A DNA stretch of 64,000 nucleotides from Phascolarctobacterium sp. (GCA_030540395.1 JAUNWI010000008.1:1-64000); one strand, 5' to 3'; shown: positions 23,584-31,421, counted from the first letter of the stretch. Numbers and translations are program-made. The notes: generated by a model not told the origin, from the sequence alone.

Positions 23584-24445
23584 GCTCTTTACCCTCTTCC
23601 TCACAAATATGACAGTGGCAATGCCCCGGCGCAGGCTGCTGCGCCTTGCGCCCTGTGCCAACAAGGCAGCTCAACAAAAAGAACAAGGTGCCCGTAAGCA
23701 CGATGGTGCCACCGGGAGCCAGATTCACATAATAAGAAATAGTCAGGCCAAAAAATACAGTTACCAAGCCATAAAGCATGCTTTGCATAATGGTACCGCG
23801 AAAGCTGCGTGCCGTCTGTAAAGCGCAGGCCACAGGGATAACCATCATGGCAGAAACCAAAAGCAAGCCCACAATGCGCATGGATAGCGCCACCGTGAGC
23901 GCTGTGAGCAAGGCCAAGAGCAAATTCAGTCGCTCTACTGGTAAGCCTGCCACCTTGGCAGATTTTTCGTCAAAGGTCAAATACTGCAAGGGCCGATAAA
24001 ACAGCACCACAAAAAGCACGGTGCACAAGCCCAGCGCAGCCACAATCAGCAAATCCTTGCTGCTGACCATCATCAGGCTGCCGAAAAGGATGCTGCCCAA
24101 ATTGAAGCCGCCATCCTTGTTGAGTCCGGTGAAAATTACGGCCAAACCCATGCCGCTATAAAAGAAAATAGCTAGCACCATGTCCGCTGCATCGCTCAAT
24201 TTAGTGCGCACCTTTTCAATAGCCAAGGCACCCAAAATCGTGGCTGCTGCGGCGCTGAGCACGGGGCTGGCGCCCCATAGCGCGCCCCCGGCCACGCCGG
24301 CAAAGGCGATGTGCCCCAGCCCGTCGCCAATCAGCGATTGGCGACGCAGCACCAAAAAGCTGCCAATCAAGGGGCAAATCACAGCCATAATCAGGCCTGC
24401 CAGCCAAGCGCGCTGCATAAATTCCATTTCTAACATTTCCAGCAT
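23573..24445 (-). CDS. Zinc/manganese ABC transporter permease (ZnuB/TroC-like)
   Basis: Inner-membrane permease of 290 residues with about eight to nine helices, ABC-3 family: MQRAWLAGLIMAVICPLIGSF at the start, LIGDGLGHIAFAGVA, AIEKVRTKL, KSAKVAGLPVERLNLLLALL and LVSAMMVIPVACA. The C-terminus ends with a His/Cys/Glu-rich tail (PGHCHCHICEEEGKEH), a possible metal-binding tail facing the cytoplasm. It lies 11 bases after the ATPase gene. The metal (Zn or Mn) is not decided by sequence. Confidence 0.9.
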   Translation of the reverse strand: MLEMLEMEFMQRAWLAGLIMAVICPLIGSFLVLRRQSLIGDGLGHIAFAGVAGGALWGASPVLSAAAATILGALAIEKVRTKLSDAADMVLAIFFYSGMGLAVIFTGLNKDGGFNLGSILFGSLMMVSSKDLLIVAALGLCTVLFVVLFYRPLQYLTFDEKSAKVAGLPVERLNLLLALLTALTVALSMRIVGLLLVSAMMVIPVACALQTARSFRGTIMQSMLYGLVTVFFGLTISYYVNLAPGGTIVLTGTLFFLLSCLVGTGRKAQQPAPGHCHCHICEEEGKEHAS

Positions 24446-24456
24446 TTTTTCGTCCT

Positions 24457-25185
24457 CTATCTATAAAAATAACCATGCTTGTGATGATGCTGCAGAGCTT
24501 CGTGCACGTCGCCCCTAAAGCAAATGCCGTGGTCGATGCACAAAGCACTCTTGGCGGCATCCGCCGCCAGCTCCAAATCATGGGAAATCATCACAATGGT
24601 CACATTTTGCTCCCGATTGATTTGCTTGAGCATGGCATATAACGCCACCTTGGAGGCCATATCAATACCCGTAGCCGGCTCGTCCAAAAGCAAAATTTGG
24701 GGGCTATGCACCATAGCCCGGGCCAAAAATACCCGCTGCTGCTGGCCGCCGCTTAGCTCGCCAATCTTGCGGTGGCGCAGATTAGTGAGCTGAAAATCCA
24801 GTAAAGCCTTTTCGACAGCCTGCTTTTCGCTGTGACCATAGCGGTGCCACAGCTTGCCCGGCTGCAAAAGTCCCAAGGCCACGACCTCCTCCACACTGAT
24901 GGGGAACTCACGCTGCAGCTTCATGGGATTTTGAGCTACATAGCCAAGCTTTTGCCAATCCTTAAAGGCTTCTATGGGCTTGCCATAATAGTAAATTTCG
25001 CCCACAGTTGGCGGCATGGCATGAGCCACCATCTTTAAAAGAGTGCTCTTACCCGCACCGTTGGCACCAATAACGGCCACAAAGTCGCCTTCAGCAATAT
25101 CCAAATTCAATTTGTGAAAGACCCAGCCATCGCCATAATCGAAGCCCAAGTCCCGCACTGTAATAATATTATTTTCCATCGTCAA
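24457..25185 (-). CDS. Zinc/manganese ABC transporter ATP-binding protein (ZnuC-like)
   Basis: ATPase of 242 residues with Walker A GANGAGKST, signature ELSGGQQQRVFLARAM, Walker B ILLLDEPATGID and switch His in MISHDLELA. The C-terminal end is His-rich (HHHKHG), as in several zinc/manganese ATPases. It stands between the binding-protein and permease genes with only 3 and 11 bases between them. Confidence 0.9.
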   Translation of the reverse strand: MTMENNIITVRDLGFDYGDGWVFHKLNLDIAEGDFVAVIGANGAGKSTLLKMVAHAMPPTVGEIYYYGKPIEAFKDWQKLGYVAQNPMKLQREFPISVEEVVALGLLQPGKLWHRYGHSEKQAVEKALLDFQLTNLRHRKIGELSGGQQQRVFLARAMVHSPQILLLDEPATGIDMASKVALYAMLKQINREQNVTIVMISHDLELAADAAKSALCIDHGICFRGDVHEALQHHHKHGYFYR

Positions 25186-25188
25186 TCC

Positions 25189-26082
25189 TTATTCATTTAA
25201 CGCCTTTTGCAGATTCACAATATTTTGCTCCATAATCTTGAGGTAGTTAAGGCCCTGCTTGCGCCCCTCCTCATCCAAGCCCTCCAAGGGGTCCAGCACA
25301 GCTGTTTGGGCACCAGTTTCCTGAGCAACCAGCTTAGCTATTTTGGGGTCCGTCAATGTTTCAAAGAACACATAGCGCACCTTTTCTCTCTTCACGGTGG
25401 TAATCAAACGCTGCAGGTCGCCGGGAGTGGGCTCCGCCTCGGCAGAAATGCCTGCCACGCTAAGCTGGCGCAGGCCATAATCCTCTGCCAAATGCCCAAA
25501 GGCCGCATGGGCAGTAACAAAAACCCTTTTAGGAGCCTTTTGCGCCACCTCTGTCAGCTGTTTATCCAACTGCTCCAGCTTGGCAATATAGGTTCTGCTA
25601 TTGGCTTTGTATTCGTCCACATGCTTGGCATCTGCTTCGCACAAAGCTTCAGTAATGCGCTGCACCTCAACAATGGCCTTTTTCGGGCTCACCCACACAT
25701 GGGGGTCCTGCTTGCCACCTCTGGCGAAAAGCGCCCTACCTGCCTCCACAGGAATAATTTTGCGCTCGCTCAAGGCCTCCAAGGCCTGCTCGGCCCAAGG
25801 CTCCACCAAGCCATTGTACACAAAAACCTGCGCCCGTCCCAAACGAGTCAAATCCTTCGGCGAAGGCTCCCAATCGTGGGGCTCCGCACCATCGGGCACA
25901 AGGGTAGTCACCTGCACATTTGTGCCGCCCACGGCCTGCACAAATTCTGCCATAGGATAAAAGCTGGCCGCCACCTGCAGTTTGCTTTTATCGGCACCTT
26001 GCTTACCACCACAGCCAGCTACAATATTCATTATTATTAGTAGAAAAAGAAGTAAAGCTTTCATAGTCATAGAATATTTCAT
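25189..26082 (-). CDS. Metal-binding lipoprotein of the Znu-type ABC transporter (ZnuA-like)
   Basis: A 297-residue cluster A-I binding protein. The lipobox IVAGCGGK places the lipid anchor near residue 24. Metal-ligand motifs: GAEPHDWEPSPKDL (first His), DPHVWVSPKKA (second His), TAHAAFGHLAEDYGL (third His) and a late Asp/Glu (DPLEGL). There is no long His-rich loop between the first two ligands, which is more common in Mn or mixed transporters than in high-affinity ZnuA. First gene of the znuA-znuC-znuB-PHP unit, with a TTGTAC-18-TATAAT promoter overlapping the hsp20 terminator. No clear Zur or MntR box seen. Confidence 0.9.
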   Translation of the reverse strand: MKYSMTMKALLLFLLIIMNIVAGCGGKQGADKSKLQVAASFYPMAEFVQAVGGTNVQVTTLVPDGAEPHDWEPSPKDLTRLGRAQVFVYNGLVEPWAEQALEALSERKIIPVEAGRALFARGGKQDPHVWVSPKKAIVEVQRITEALCEADAKHVDEYKANSRTYIAKLEQLDKQLTEVAQKAPKRVFVTAHAAFGHLAEDYGLRQLSVAGISAEAEPTPGDLQRLITTVKREKVRYVFFETLTDPKIAKLVAQETGAQTAVLDPLEGLDEEGRKQGLNYLKIMEQNIVNLQKALNE

Positions 26083-26131
26083 AAACCCTTTCTTGTCAAT
26101 ATAAAAAGAAGCTAAAATTCTGCCACATTAC

Positions 26132-26161
26132 ATTATAACACGAAAAAGGCTGCCAGTACAA
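26132..26161 (-). promoter_or_regulatory. Predicted promoter of the Znu-type operon
   Basis: TTGTAC (26161-26156), 18-bp spacer, TATAAT (26137-26132); the upstream half lies inside the hsp20 terminator hairpin. Confidence 0.5.
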
Positions 26162-26176
26162 ACTGACAGCCTTTGG
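26141..26176 (-). terminator. Terminator of hsp20
   Basis: Minus strand: AAAGGCTG-T-CAG pairs with CTG-G-CAGCCTTT around TTTGTA, then TTCG. One internal mismatch. Confidence 0.75.
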
Positions 26177-26226
26177 TAAAGGAAAGGGTGAATGTAAAAA
26201 AGATTGATAGGGGATATGGGAAGTAC

Positions 26227-26676
26227 TTAGCCTTCGATGGCTATGTACTTTTTAGCTTCAACAGCCTTGTGTTCAACCTTAGGAATAGTAACCTTCAGGA
26301 TACCATCCTCGAATTTAGCTTTGATGTCCTCTTGTTTAACATCTTCGCCAACATAGAAGGTTCTTGCACACTGACCGGCATAACGCTCACGACGGATGTA
26401 AACACCCTTGTCGTTCTTTTCGTCCTTGTCAACGCCTTTAGCAGCGCTGATGGTCAGATAGCCGTTTTCCAATTTAGCGCTGACATCCTCTTTTTTGAAG
26501 CCCGGCAAGTCAATGTCCATTTCAAAGGCATTGTCCATTTCCTTGATATCGGTCTTCATAATATGCTCGGCATGTTTGCCATACAGGGGATTGCGGCGAC
26601 CAAAGAACTCTTTTTCAAAGGGAAAATCCATCAAATCATCAAATAAGCTTTCACCAAATACACTAGGCATCATCAT
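26227..26676 (-). CDS. Small heat shock protein Hsp20 (alpha-crystallin family)
   Basis: A 149-residue chaperone that holds unfolding proteins. The alpha-crystallin domain runs from about residue 44 (KTDIKEMDNAFEMDIDLPGFKKEDV) to 135, with the typical ARTFYVGEDVKQEDIKAKFEDGILKVTIPK segment (cut here into its sequence features: AKFEDGILKV and the closing VTIPK). The C-terminal tail ends KYIAIEG and lacks a clear I-x-I motif. The gene is alone, with a consensus promoter overlapped by a CIRCE element about 145 bp upstream, so it should belong to the HrcA heat-shock regulon. Confidence 0.93.
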   Translation of the reverse strand: MMMPSVFGESLFDDLMDFPFEKEFFGRRNPLYGKHAEHIMKTDIKEMDNAFEMDIDLPGFKKEDVSAKLENGYLTISAAKGVDKDEKNDKGVYIRRERYAGQCARTFYVGEDVKQEDIKAKFEDGILKVTIPKVEHKAVEAKKYIAIEG

Positions 26677-26804
26677 AAGTCATTCCTCCAATTTTTATAA
26701 GCTTGTAGTCTGCATTTTCATGTTGATGCTGCAAGTATGAATTTGATTTAACTCGGAATCGAGTTGCTTACTCGTTTCAGTAGCTCTTTTCTTTTGTTGA
26801 TTAT

Positions 26805-26833
26805 GTTATACCACCATTTGTTAGCACTGTCAA
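26805..26833 (-). promoter_or_regulatory. Consensus promoter of hsp20
   Basis: TTGACA (26833-26828), 17-bp spacer, TATAAC (26810-26805). The -35 box lies inside the CIRCE element. Confidence 0.85.
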
Positions 26834-26847
26834 TAGGTGAGTGCTAA
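26821..26847. promoter_or_regulatory. CIRCE operator (HrcA-binding)
   Basis: TTAGCACTG, nine bases, GAGTGCTAA: one mismatch from the consensus TTAGCACTC-N9-GAGTGCTAA, overlapping the hsp20 -35 region. Confidence 0.92.
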
Positions 26848-26881
26848 TTTTCGCACGATTTCACAGAATTAACAAAACTAC

Positions 26882-27138
26882 TAATGAGTAGTGAGTAATC
26901 AAACAAAAACGTATACTTCGCAAGCGAAAAGCGTATACCTGGGAAGTGGCGGAAGCAAGAATGCGACTACAGCATCATTGCGATGAATAATCGAAATACG
27001 ATAGAAATCGACAGGCTCGCATGTTCGCGAAGCGCCTCGTCACGCTTGCGGAGGCTTTTCTTTTGACGGATTAAGCGCTCTATGTGAACATTGCATCAAG
27101 CATGCGCAGACCGGAGCACTTCACAGGTATACCTTTGA
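26882..27138. repeat. Palindrome-rich segment, possibly a decayed MITE or an RNA gene
   Basis: Outer arms 26933-26948 and 27117-27132 are complementary in 15 of 16 bases (GTATACCTGGGAAGTG type). Inside lie GTATAC...GTATAC and GCCTC...GAGGC hairpins, the latter (27034-27057) followed by TTTTCTTTT on the plus strand like a terminator. TGAGTAAT at 26892-26899 matches the tip of the long hairpin at 22555. Confidence 0.45.
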
Positions 27139-27175
27139 GCGATATCATCTTAACCAAGCTATAGGGCACAATTTA

Positions 27176-27204
27176 TTGCACTCTTTAATATTCTGTATTA
27201 TAAT
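27176..27204 (+). promoter_or_regulatory. Predicted promoter of the nicotinamidase-like gene
   Basis: TTGCAC (27176-27181), 17-bp spacer, TATAAT (27199-27204). Confidence 0.7.
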
Positions 27205-27238
27205 TACATTATTAAGTATAATGAAAGAAGGTCATGAC

Positions 27239-27877
27239 ATGAAGCTGCCTGATAAAAAATACATTGCGTCCTTTGACATCGACGCGCAAAACACCTTTAC
27301 CCCAGTGTGCCCTAACGAGCTGCCCGTAGCCGAAGGCGACCAAATTGCTGACGAGCTCAACGCCCAGGCCCAATTCGCCAGCCTCCGCCTTGGCTCACGC
27401 GACGCTCACACCATGGACGCCCTGTGGCTGAGCGATGAGGAGCATGCGCCCCTCACTCCCATCGAAGGTCATCCTGACCTTGATGTGCGCTGGCCCGCTC
27501 ACGCCATCATCGGCACCAAGGGCTTCGACTTCATTGCTGGCCTGGACCCCAAGGCTTATGACTTCCAAATCTACAAAGGCATTGAGCCTGATAAGCACCC
27601 CTACGGCGCCTGCTACCACGATTTGAAGAACACCCTCTCCACCGGCGCCATCGAATTCTTGCGCTGCCACGGCATCACCACTGTCATCTGCGGTGGCTTG
27701 GCAACTGACTATTGCGTTAAAAACACTGTACTGCAGCTGAAGGCTGCTGGCTTTGATGTTATCCTCAACAAGGCCGCCTGCCGCGGCATTGCTCCCGACA
27801 CCATCGCCGCTGCCATGGAAGAAATGGCAGCCGCTGGCGTAAAATTTGTGGAGTGCGCTGCTGAGCTGGAAGCATAG
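27239..27877 (+). CDS. Isochorismatase-fold hydrolase, nicotinamidase-like
   Basis: A 212-residue cysteine hydrolase similar to PncA, which turns nicotinamide into nicotinic acid for NAD salvage. Catalytic triad candidates: Asp in FDIDAQNTF, Lys in IYKGIEPDKHPYGA, and Cys in GLATDYCVKNT. The metal-site region SRDAHTMDALW supplies Asp and His. The start is the ATG of MKLPDKKY, behind AAAGAAGG; the longer frame begins inside the promoter and is excluded. Codon use is markedly GC-rich at third positions compared with neighbouring genes. Monocistronic. Confidence 0.85.
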   Translation: MKLPDKKYIASFDIDAQNTFTPVCPNELPVAEGDQIADELNAQAQFASLRLGSRDAHTMDALWLSDEEHAPLTPIEGHPDLDVRWPAHAIIGTKGFDFIAGLDPKAYDFQIYKGIEPDKHPYGACYHDLKNTLSTGAIEFLRCHGITTVICGGLATDYCVKNTVLQLKAAGFDVILNKAACRGIAPDTIAAAMEEMAAAGVKFVECAAELEA

Positions 27878-27894
27878 ATTTTACCAAAAACTCC

Positions 27895-27923
27895 TTGACT
27901 ATAATTCATATGTGTGCTAACAT
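27895..27923 (+). promoter_or_regulatory. Predicted promoter of the small antisense RNA
   Basis: TTGACT (27895-27900), 17-bp spacer, and an extended -10 TGCTAACAT with hexamer at 27918-27923. Confidence 0.7.
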
Positions 27924-27929
27924 TTACTT

Positions 27930-28002
27930 ACCAAAAGGTTGGTATGGTGTGAGCATTTCTACACACAAAGCAAAAACCCGGAGTGCCAGCTCCGGGTTTT
28001 TT
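27930..28002 (+). ncRNA. Putative antitoxin RNA of a par/Fst-like type I toxin-antitoxin locus
   Basis: A predicted transcript of about 73 nt between a good promoter and a bidirectional terminator, running towards the small toxin gene. Two stretches repeat the antisense of the toxin translation start: 27933-27948 matches 28085-28100 in 15 of 16 bases, and 27957-27964 matches 28110-28117 exactly, with an unmatched gap of 8-9 bases covering the toxin GTG. Pairing would therefore straddle the ribosome site and start codon. Convergent genes, a shared terminator and two direct repeats are the layout of par on plasmid pAD1, whose RNA II is also about 66 nt. Confidence 0.65.
27971..28002. terminator. 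Shared bidirectional terminator of the toxin and antisense RNA
   Basis: ACCCGGAG pairs with CTCCGGGT around TGCCAG, flanked by A5 and T6, so it ends transcription from both sides. Confidence 0.85.
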
Positions 28003-28019
28003 ATTATGCTGACTGTGAA

Positions 28020-28109
28020 CTAAAGATATCTGTCCAGCCATTTGCAAATATAGTAGCCAGCTACAGATGCTCCGACAGATACGAAAAAGGTTGTTATGGT
28101 ATCGTTCAC
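28020..28109 (-). CDS. Putative Fst-like 29-residue membrane toxin
   Basis: A GTG-started ORF of 29 codons with an excellent ribosome site (AGGAGG, six bases, GTG). The peptide has a short polar start (MNDTITT), a hydrophobic helix (FFVSVGASVAGYYIC) and a polar tail KWLDRYL. The tail with W-L-D and a basic residue recalls Fst/Ldr-family toxins, which insert into the cell membrane. A TTTAAA-17-TATAAT promoter gives an mRNA of about 180 nt ending at the terminator shared with the antisense RNA. Similar tiny proteins ending KWLD are common and unannotated in Firmicutes. Function is inferred from layout and composition. Confidence 0.65.
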   Translation of the reverse strand: MNDTITTFFVSVGASVAGYYICKWLDRYL

Positions 28110-28154
28110 TTCTACACCTCCTCTCTGCTGCCAGATCGGAGTCACAGCATATGT

Positions 28155-28183
28155 ATTATAACACAAATAAACGCTCTTTTAAA
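28155..28183 (-). promoter_or_regulatory. Predicted promoter of the Fst-like toxin gene
   Basis: TTTAAA (28183-28178), 17-bp spacer, TATAAT (28160-28155). Confidence 0.65.
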
Positions 28184-28254
28184 CTTTTTATGTGCGAACT
28201 AAAAGCAAAAACACCCAATATATTTTCTGCAAAATCTATTGGGTGTTTTTTATT

Positions 28255-29046
28255 TTATCCCGCTGTGATGCCACCGTCAACAGTGATGATGCTGCCGGTC
28301 ATAAAGCTGTTGGCCGGCGAAGCCACGCTGCAAATCGCATGGGCGATTTCCTCAGCGCGGCCGATGCGGCCCAGCGGATACGCCGCTGCCATGTCCGCCA
28401 AGGTGTAGCCGCCGTTGGCGTCTACCAGCTGGCGGGCAAGAAGCGGCGTGTCCACATCCGCCGGGCAGATGCAGTTGACGCGAATCGCTGGCGCTAAATC
28501 CAGCGCCAGCGCCCGGGTCAGCGCCACCACTGCGCCCTTAGAGGCGCAGTAAACAGGGCAGCCATAATTGCCACTGACGCCAGCGTCAGAGGCAATGTTC
28601 ACGATACTGCCGCCGCCATACATCATAGGCAGGCATGCCTGCGTCAAAAGCAGTGTTCCCTTCACATTGGTGTCCATGATAGTATCGTAATCTGCTTCCG
28701 TCATATTGTCCAAGCGCTGCTCGACGTATACACCAGCGCTATTTACCAGAATATCAATATGCGCCTGCTGCTCACCCAGCAGGCTTTTTTCATTCTCACT
28801 GATTATAGCCGCAGCCTCCTTACAGGAGGCTGCTTTTTTTACATCACAGCCCACAAAGCACACTCTTACTCCCGTTTGTTCCTCGATGTGGCGCACAGCC
28901 GCCGCTCCCCGAGCGGCGTCGCGCCCTAAAATATACACCCTTGCCCCGTCAGCAGCTAGCTTCTCGGCGGTGGCCAAGCCAATGCCAGATGTACCACCGC
29001 TAATTACAGCCACCAAGTCCTTACAACCATAATTAAGCTTGTTCAT
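28255..29046 (-). CDS. Short-chain dehydrogenase/reductase (SDR family)
   Basis: A 263-residue classical SDR. Cofactor motif GGTSGIG (about residues 17-23) with an Arg after the second strand (LGRDAARG) suggests NADP preference. NSAG, then the catalytic Ser (NIASDAGVSG) and YCASK for Tyr and Lys, and the C-terminal TGSIITVDGG complete the fold. The start overlaps the end of the sensor kinase gene by 14 bases, so translation is coupled to the two-component operon. GC content is visibly higher than in the kinase gene, and the substrate is unknown. Confidence 0.88.
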   Translation of the reverse strand: MNKLNYGCKDLVAVISGGTSGIGLATAEKLAADGARVYILGRDAARGAAAVRHIEEQTGVRVCFVGCDVKKAASCKEAAAIISENEKSLLGEQQAHIDILVNSAGVYVEQRLDNMTEADYDTIMDTNVKGTLLLTQACLPMMYGGGSIVNIASDAGVSGNYGCPVYCASKGAVVALTRALALDLAPAIRVNCICPADVDTPLLARQLVDANGGYTLADMAAAYPLGRIGRAEEIAHAICSVASPANSFMTGSIITVDGGITAG

Positions 29047-30586
29047 AATTATCTTCCTCTCTTACCATTTCCGGCGGCAACAGCACCGTAATCGTGGTAC
29101 CCTTGCCTACCTCGCTCTCTAACTTTAACTGCATCTCATGTCGCAGAGCAATTTGCTTAGCGATAGCCAGTCCCAGACCGCTGCCACTCTTGTTCTGCTC
29201 GTTGCGTGCCTTGTAAAACCTGTCAAAGGCATGGGGCACATCCTCAGCCTTCATGCCACAGCCATGGTCCGTAATCCGCAGCTCGTTGCCCACCAGCTGC
29301 ACCTCGATGCTACTCTTTTCCGGTGAAAATTTAATACTATTATGTAGAAAAATCATCAGCATCTGGCGCAAGCGTCCATAATCGCCACTGAGTAAATAAG
29401 GCTCCTTGTCCAACTCAGCAGTAATAGTAAGCTCCTTTTCCAAACCCAAACGCCTTGAGCCACGCACAGCATCCTGTACCACAGCGCACAAATCCAATGG
29501 CTCCTTTTCTATGGGAAAATCCGTATTCTGCAAGCGGGACAAGTCCAGCAGGTCATTAATTAAGCGCTGCAAAAAAAGGCTCTCGTTATACATTTGCTCA
29601 TGAAACTCAGCCACATCTTCAGGCTCCGTTACTACGCCATCACGCAAGGCCTCAAGACTGCCACGAATAACCGTCACCGGCGTGCGCAGCTCGTGGGAAA
29701 TGTTGGCAATGAATTCTCGGCGCAGCTTCTCCAGCTTTTGGCTTTCTTCGTCCGCCAGCTGTAAACGTTTCGCCAAAACGTCCAAGGTTCGAGCCAGCTC
29801 GCCCACCTCGTCCTCTTGAGTGATATTATTGCGTACCTCGTAGTGACGTTCCGCCAGCTTCTCCGCATTATCACGCATGATGTTCAGCGTGCGGGTAAAG
29901 CGCCAGCTCAAAAGCAAGCTCAAAATCATTACCAAGGCCAGCGCAGCCAAAAGGCTGGTAAGCAGAATCTGCAAGCCCTCCCAAATAGCCTTGTTCAAGC
30001 CCTGGCGAGGGGAATGAAGTAGCACCACAGCCTTTACCTTGCCTTGAGCATCATAAACAGGCTCTCCCACGGTCAGCGTGATGTCGTTGAGCCAAACATT
30101 GTATTCCTCCACAGAAAAATCCTCGCCCTCAGTAAAGCATTTTTCTACATTCTCTTTGATATGCTTGGGCAGCTTGGCAAAGGCATCCCTTGGATCCTGG
30201 GGTGGCTCCGGCAGCGGACGATTTTGCGCTTCGTGATGCTTTTTGCGCCACTGCATGCGCCGTGCCATGCGCTCCTTGTTAATATTTAAATTGCGTTGAC
30301 TGTCCACAACCCATAGGATTTCCTGATTTAAATTGTCGATGAAATTTATAAAATTGCTCTTGGCGATGCCGTCACCATGGTGCTGCTCCAACACCGGCAA
30401 ATTAGTGCTGATGGCAGCAGCAATACGCTTGGCCTGGGCCCGCATGCTGCGCTGCTTGGTCTCGATGGTATGTTCCTTGAAAAATTGGTAGAACACGCCA
30501 CCAATAATAAGGCCAAAGATAACCAAGACGGAGGTAAAGCAAAGCATCAGCTTCAGAGCAATTTTATTTTTAAAGGGCCACCTCAT
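29033..30586 (-). CDS. Membrane sensor histidine kinase (CpxA/BaeS-like architecture)
   Basis: A 517-residue kinase. Transmembrane helix 1 (LMLCFTSVLVIFGLIIGGVF, about residues 13-32), a periplasmic domain of about 170 residues rich in Arg, Lys and Pro, helix 2 (about 206-228), HAMP, then HisKA with the phospho-acceptor in FIANISHELRTPV, and HATPase motifs FLHNSIKFSP (N box), DHGCGM (G1) and GSGLGLAIAK (G2). Its ATG overlaps the response-regulator stop (ATGA). The divergent neighbour encodes a Spy-like periplasmic protein, so envelope stress or metal sensing is a reasonable guess. Confidence 0.93.
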   Translation of the reverse strand: MRWPFKNKIALKLMLCFTSVLVIFGLIIGGVFYQFFKEHTIETKQRSMRAQAKRIAAAISTNLPVLEQHHGDGIAKSNFINFIDNLNQEILWVVDSQRNLNINKERMARRMQWRKKHHEAQNRPLPEPPQDPRDAFAKLPKHIKENVEKCFTEGEDFSVEEYNVWLNDITLTVGEPVYDAQGKVKAVVLLHSPRQGLNKAIWEGLQILLTSLLAALALVMILSLLLSWRFTRTLNIMRDNAEKLAERHYEVRNNITQEDEVGELARTLDVLAKRLQLADEESQKLEKLRREFIANISHELRTPVTVIRGSLEALRDGVVTEPEDVAEFHEQMYNESLFLQRLINDLLDLSRLQNTDFPIEKEPLDLCAVVQDAVRGSRRLGLEKELTITAELDKEPYLLSGDYGRLRQMLMIFLHNSIKFSPEKSSIEVQLVGNELRITDHGCGMKAEDVPHAFDRFYKARNEQNKSGSGLGLAIAKQIALRHEMQLKLESEVGKGTTITVLLPPEMVREEDNYEQA

Positions 30587-31275
30587 GGCTTCACCTCAAA
30601 GCGATAGCCCACTCCCCAAATGGTCTTGATGTCCCATATTTCATGCTCGTACTTGTCCAGCTTAGCTCTGAGGCGCTTGATATGGGAGTCCACTGTGCGA
30701 CTGTCCCCAAAATAATCAATGCCCCAAATGCTGTCCAAAAGGTTGTCACGGCTGAATACCTTGGTATTATTCTTGGCCAAGGTCCACAACAGCTCGATTT
30801 CCTTTTTGGTGAGAGGTACCTCTTCTCCATTAATCTGGACTTGGTACTTATCTACATTAATAAAAAGATTATCCACAGTCATGGTGTTCTTGCTAGCAGG
30901 CTCCTGAGGCTGGATGCGGCGCAGCACTGCCCGCACTCTGGCCATCACCTCACTGGCAGAAAAGGGCTTGATGACATAATCATCGGCACCAATATCAAGG
31001 CCCATGATTTTGTCGTAGTCCTCACCGCGGGCTGTAATCATGATAATGGGCACCATGGATTGCTTGCGCAGGCGACGACACACCTCAAAGCCATCCAGCT
31101 TGGGCATCATCACATCTAAAAGAACCATGACGATCTCCGCTTCCTGCTGCTGAAATTTCTCCAAGGCCGCAGCTCCGTCCAAAGCTATTACAGGCTCCAA
31201 GCCTTCCTTTTTCGCATAGCTGGATAAAATAGTGGTAATTTGCTTATTATCATCGGCGATTAAAATCTTCTTCAT
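30583..31275 (-). CDS. OmpR/PhoB-family response regulator
   Basis: A 230-residue regulator. The receiver domain carries the acidic pair (ADDN), the phospho-Asp in VLLDVMMPKLDG (about residue 54), the Thr in IMITARGEDYD and Lys in IKPFSASEV. A winged-helix effector follows (PLTKKEIELLWTLAKN, FSRDNLLDSIWG, DSRTVDSHIKRLRAKL, IKTIWGVGYRF). First gene of the regulator-kinase-SDR unit and divergent from the Spy-like gene, in whose promoter four A-tract 10-mers lie. Confidence 0.94.
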   Translation of the reverse strand: MKKILIADDNKQITTILSSYAKKEGLEPVIALDGAAALEKFQQQEAEIVMVLLDVMMPKLDGFEVCRRLRKQSMVPIIMITARGEDYDKIMGLDIGADDYVIKPFSASEVMARVRAVLRRIQPQEPASKNTMTVDNLFINVDKYQVQINGEEVPLTKKEIELLWTLAKNNTKVFSRDNLLDSIWGIDYFGDSRTVDSHIKRLRAKLDKYEHEIWDIKTIWGVGYRFEVKP

Positions 31276-31381
31276 TTTAGCTTCACCTCATTGTTTTCGT
31301 TTTCAAGCCATTACTGGTTATATTATAGCATACCAGCAAAATGTGTTGAAATTATGACGGATATTCACCTTATTTTTTTAC

Positions 31382-31421
31382 AAAAAAAGTCAAAAAAGGT
31401 CTAAAAAAACATAAAAAAGTC
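31382..31421 (+). promoter_or_regulatory. Four tandem 10-bp A-tract repeats upstream of the Spy-like gene
   Basis: AAAAAAAGTC, AAAAAAGGTC, TAAAAAAACA and TAAAAAAGTC follow each other with exact 10-bp period, ending 12 bases before a TACAAT -10 box (31434-31439). The last unit occupies the -35 position. This suits tandem binding of an OmpR-type regulator on one face of the helix. Confidence 0.6.

Larger units (their letters stand above)
26677..27238. other. Intergenic region between hsp20 and the nicotinamidase-like gene
   Basis: Contains the hsp20 leader (with an AACTCG/CGAGTT hairpin), promoter and CIRCE element, then a palindrome-rich segment at 26882-27138, then the promoter of the plus-strand hydrolase gene. 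No supported protein. Confidence 0.55.

Noticed and set aside
23584..23664. 27-residue N-terminal extension of the PHP protein
   Set aside because: It lies inside the permease gene; the ATG at 23583 has a ribosome site and begins directly with the first PHP motif.
27176..27238. Hydrophobic 21-residue leader on the nicotinamidase-like protein
   Set aside because: The frame begins within the -35 box, so it would not be transcribed; the ATG at 27239 has its own ribosome site.
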